Assembly: GCF_900091595.1 (NCBI RefSeq)
Contig: NZ_FMCW01000012.1
Coordinates: 152,886-216,885 of the forward strand
Direction of reading: 5' to 3'
DNA from: Micromonospora haikouensis
GTDB lineage: Bacteria > Actinomycetota > Actinomycetes > Mycobacteriales > Micromonosporaceae
Length of the DNA stretch: 64,000 nt
Positions 63,263-64,000 of the stretch are shown here, piece after piece (position 1 is the stretch's first letter; the number at the start of each line of letters is the position of its first letter). Position numbers and translations under genes: made by a program. The notes beneath the pieces are model-generated. The model saw nothing but the letters and a program-made list of their open reading frames with translations. It was not told the DNA's origin and did not search any database.

Positions 63263-63853
63263 CCGGGTCCGGCGGTCCCACACCGACCGGCCCGACCCCG
63301 TCCCCAACCAGCACGCCGACCGAGTCGCCGTACCCGACGGTGGGGCGCGCCGGGCAGACGGGCGAACCGGAGGGGGACTGTACAAATAACGGCTCTGGCT
63401 CATATTCGGTGGTAGCAGAGAGTAGCGGACCAGTCGGCTAGACGGCAGCCCTGCATAAGTCTGCATCATTGGGGCAAAAGGCGTAGCGAATCCATGGCTT
63501 GCAGCCTTCACACGAAGCCGGCCAGCCCTGAGGTTCCGACGTCAGGGGCTCCCGCATGCGCCTGCGATGCCGCTACAGAATGTCACCACCGAAAGTGAGC
63601 CAGAGCCGTTAACTTGACAGACCCCACCGTACTCGACGTCGAACGCGCCAAAGCCGAAGCCGCCGCCCAACTCGTACCCCGCCGACGCCGACCAGCCGCA
63701 TAACCGACAACACACAGCGGGGGCGTCACCCCACGGCCGACGCCCCGCACAGGCCACACCACAACCGACAACCGCAAGATCCGCAGCGTCTACCGCCCGG
63801 AGCGTGAGGGGCGACGGCTGATACCCATGCCCCTCACCGCCCCGGGACCGCAG
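63263..63853. other. gene-poor region with a possible 28-residue frame
   Basis: About 590 bp, the first half AT-richer than the chromosome average. The only frame worth noting is a TTG-started 28-residue reading frame at 63614-63700 (LTDPTVLDVERAKAEAAAQL...), without a ribosome site; it may be a remnant. No RNA gene or insertion element could be recognised. Confidence 0.4.
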
Positions 63854-64000
63854 TCAGCCCCGCTCCACGCCCGCCGGATCGGCACCGAACAGCACCTCTT
63901 CGACCCCCTCCACGGCGCCACAGACCTGGTCGGGCGGGCTCAGCTCCGCCGGCCACGTGTGCCCTCTGCTGATCCAGACGGTGGCGAGCCCCGCCCCGCG
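63854..64000 (-). CDS. HAD family hydrolase, C-terminal fragment
   Basis: The gene runs off the window end; its last 48 codons and TGA are present. GLATVWISRGHTWPAELSPPD followed by VCGAVEGVEEVLFG resembles the final Rossmann strand and C-terminal tail of HAD-superfamily phosphatases (the G-x-x-T-V-W-x-x-R-G pattern). The catalytic DxD motif would lie outside the window, so the assignment is tentative. Confidence 0.55.
   Translation of the reverse strand, partial: RGAGLATVWISRGHTWPAELSPPDQVCGAVEGVEEVLFGADPAGVERG

Noticed and set aside
63380..63480. A GC-poor stretch that might hold a tRNA or attachment site.
   Set aside because: No cloverleaf with TTC loop and acceptor stem could be formed, and no integrase is present.

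Overview
The window is very GC-rich actinobacterial DNA. Third codon positions are almost all G or C, GTG and TTG starts are frequent, and many neighbouring genes overlap by 1 or 4 bases. The gene set (DUF397 with DUF5753/XRE regulators, poly-HAMP kinase, AfsR-like SARP, DUF6244-like protein, PP2C/STAS partner-switching proteins) suggests Micromonosporaceae, most likely Micromonospora or a close relative. It looks chromosomal. I recognise no tRNA, rRNA, CRISPR array, insertion sequence or origin.

Layout. 1-3.8 kb: a frameshifted hydrolase, a carboxymuconolactone decarboxylase-like gene divergent from its MarR regulator, a small protein and a secreted metallophosphoesterase. 3.85-10 kb (minus strand): a tightly coupled cytochrome c maturation operon, hemL - histidine phosphatase - resA-like - ccdA - resB - ccsB. 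10-13.7 kb: a STAS protein and an ABC exporter with a divergent GbsR/MarR regulator. 13.8-21 kb: a receiver protein and a giant poly-HAMP hybrid kinase, divergent from an ATPase/GAF/PP2C protein. 21-28.7 kb: FAD oxidase, oligopeptidase B, PLP dehydratase and a PadR-controlled FtsX-type ABC transporter. 28.8-32.4 kb: YefM/YoeB toxin-antitoxin, a DinB-like protein, an AraC regulator and a DUF5753-XRE/DUF397 pair. 32.5-38.6 kb: a six-gene stressosome operon (rsbR, rsbS, rsbT, kinase/PP2C fusion, histidine kinase, receiver-PP2C) divergent from an RsbV-like STAS protein. 38.6-49.5 kb: MFS and BenE-like transporters with their own regulators, mscL, PP2C, a GNAT acetyltransferase, a ZIP transporter, a P1 peptidase and a LacI regulator. 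49.5-54.4 kb: a siderophore uptake locus around a probable IdeR/DmdR iron box. 54.6-61.8 kb: two STAND ATPases (an AfsR-like SARP and an NLR-like protein), a GT-B-like gene and a small amyloid-motif effector. 61.9-64 kb: low-GC non-coding DNA, a DUF6244-like gene and the end of a HAD hydrolase.

Two signals stand out. First, 59.2-61.9 kb encodes a 126-residue protein ending in an RHIM/BASS-like amyloid motif, next to an NB-ARC/TPR protein with a matching 13-residue motif before its NTPase domain. This is the architecture of a bacterial NLR plus amyloid-triggered cell-death effector. Second, three families of short palindromic repeats (60 bp, 55 bp and about 52 bp) sit mainly between convergent genes, often supplying the stop codons. 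One copy lies in frame inside ccdA and adds a TTA codon.

Cis sites were read by eye: a tandem MarR operator, PadR, XRE-cupin and YefM operators, two near-consensus SOS boxes, an iron box, and an 11-bp-pitch direct repeat resembling a SARP site. Functions rest on recognised motifs and gene order; no database search was possible.
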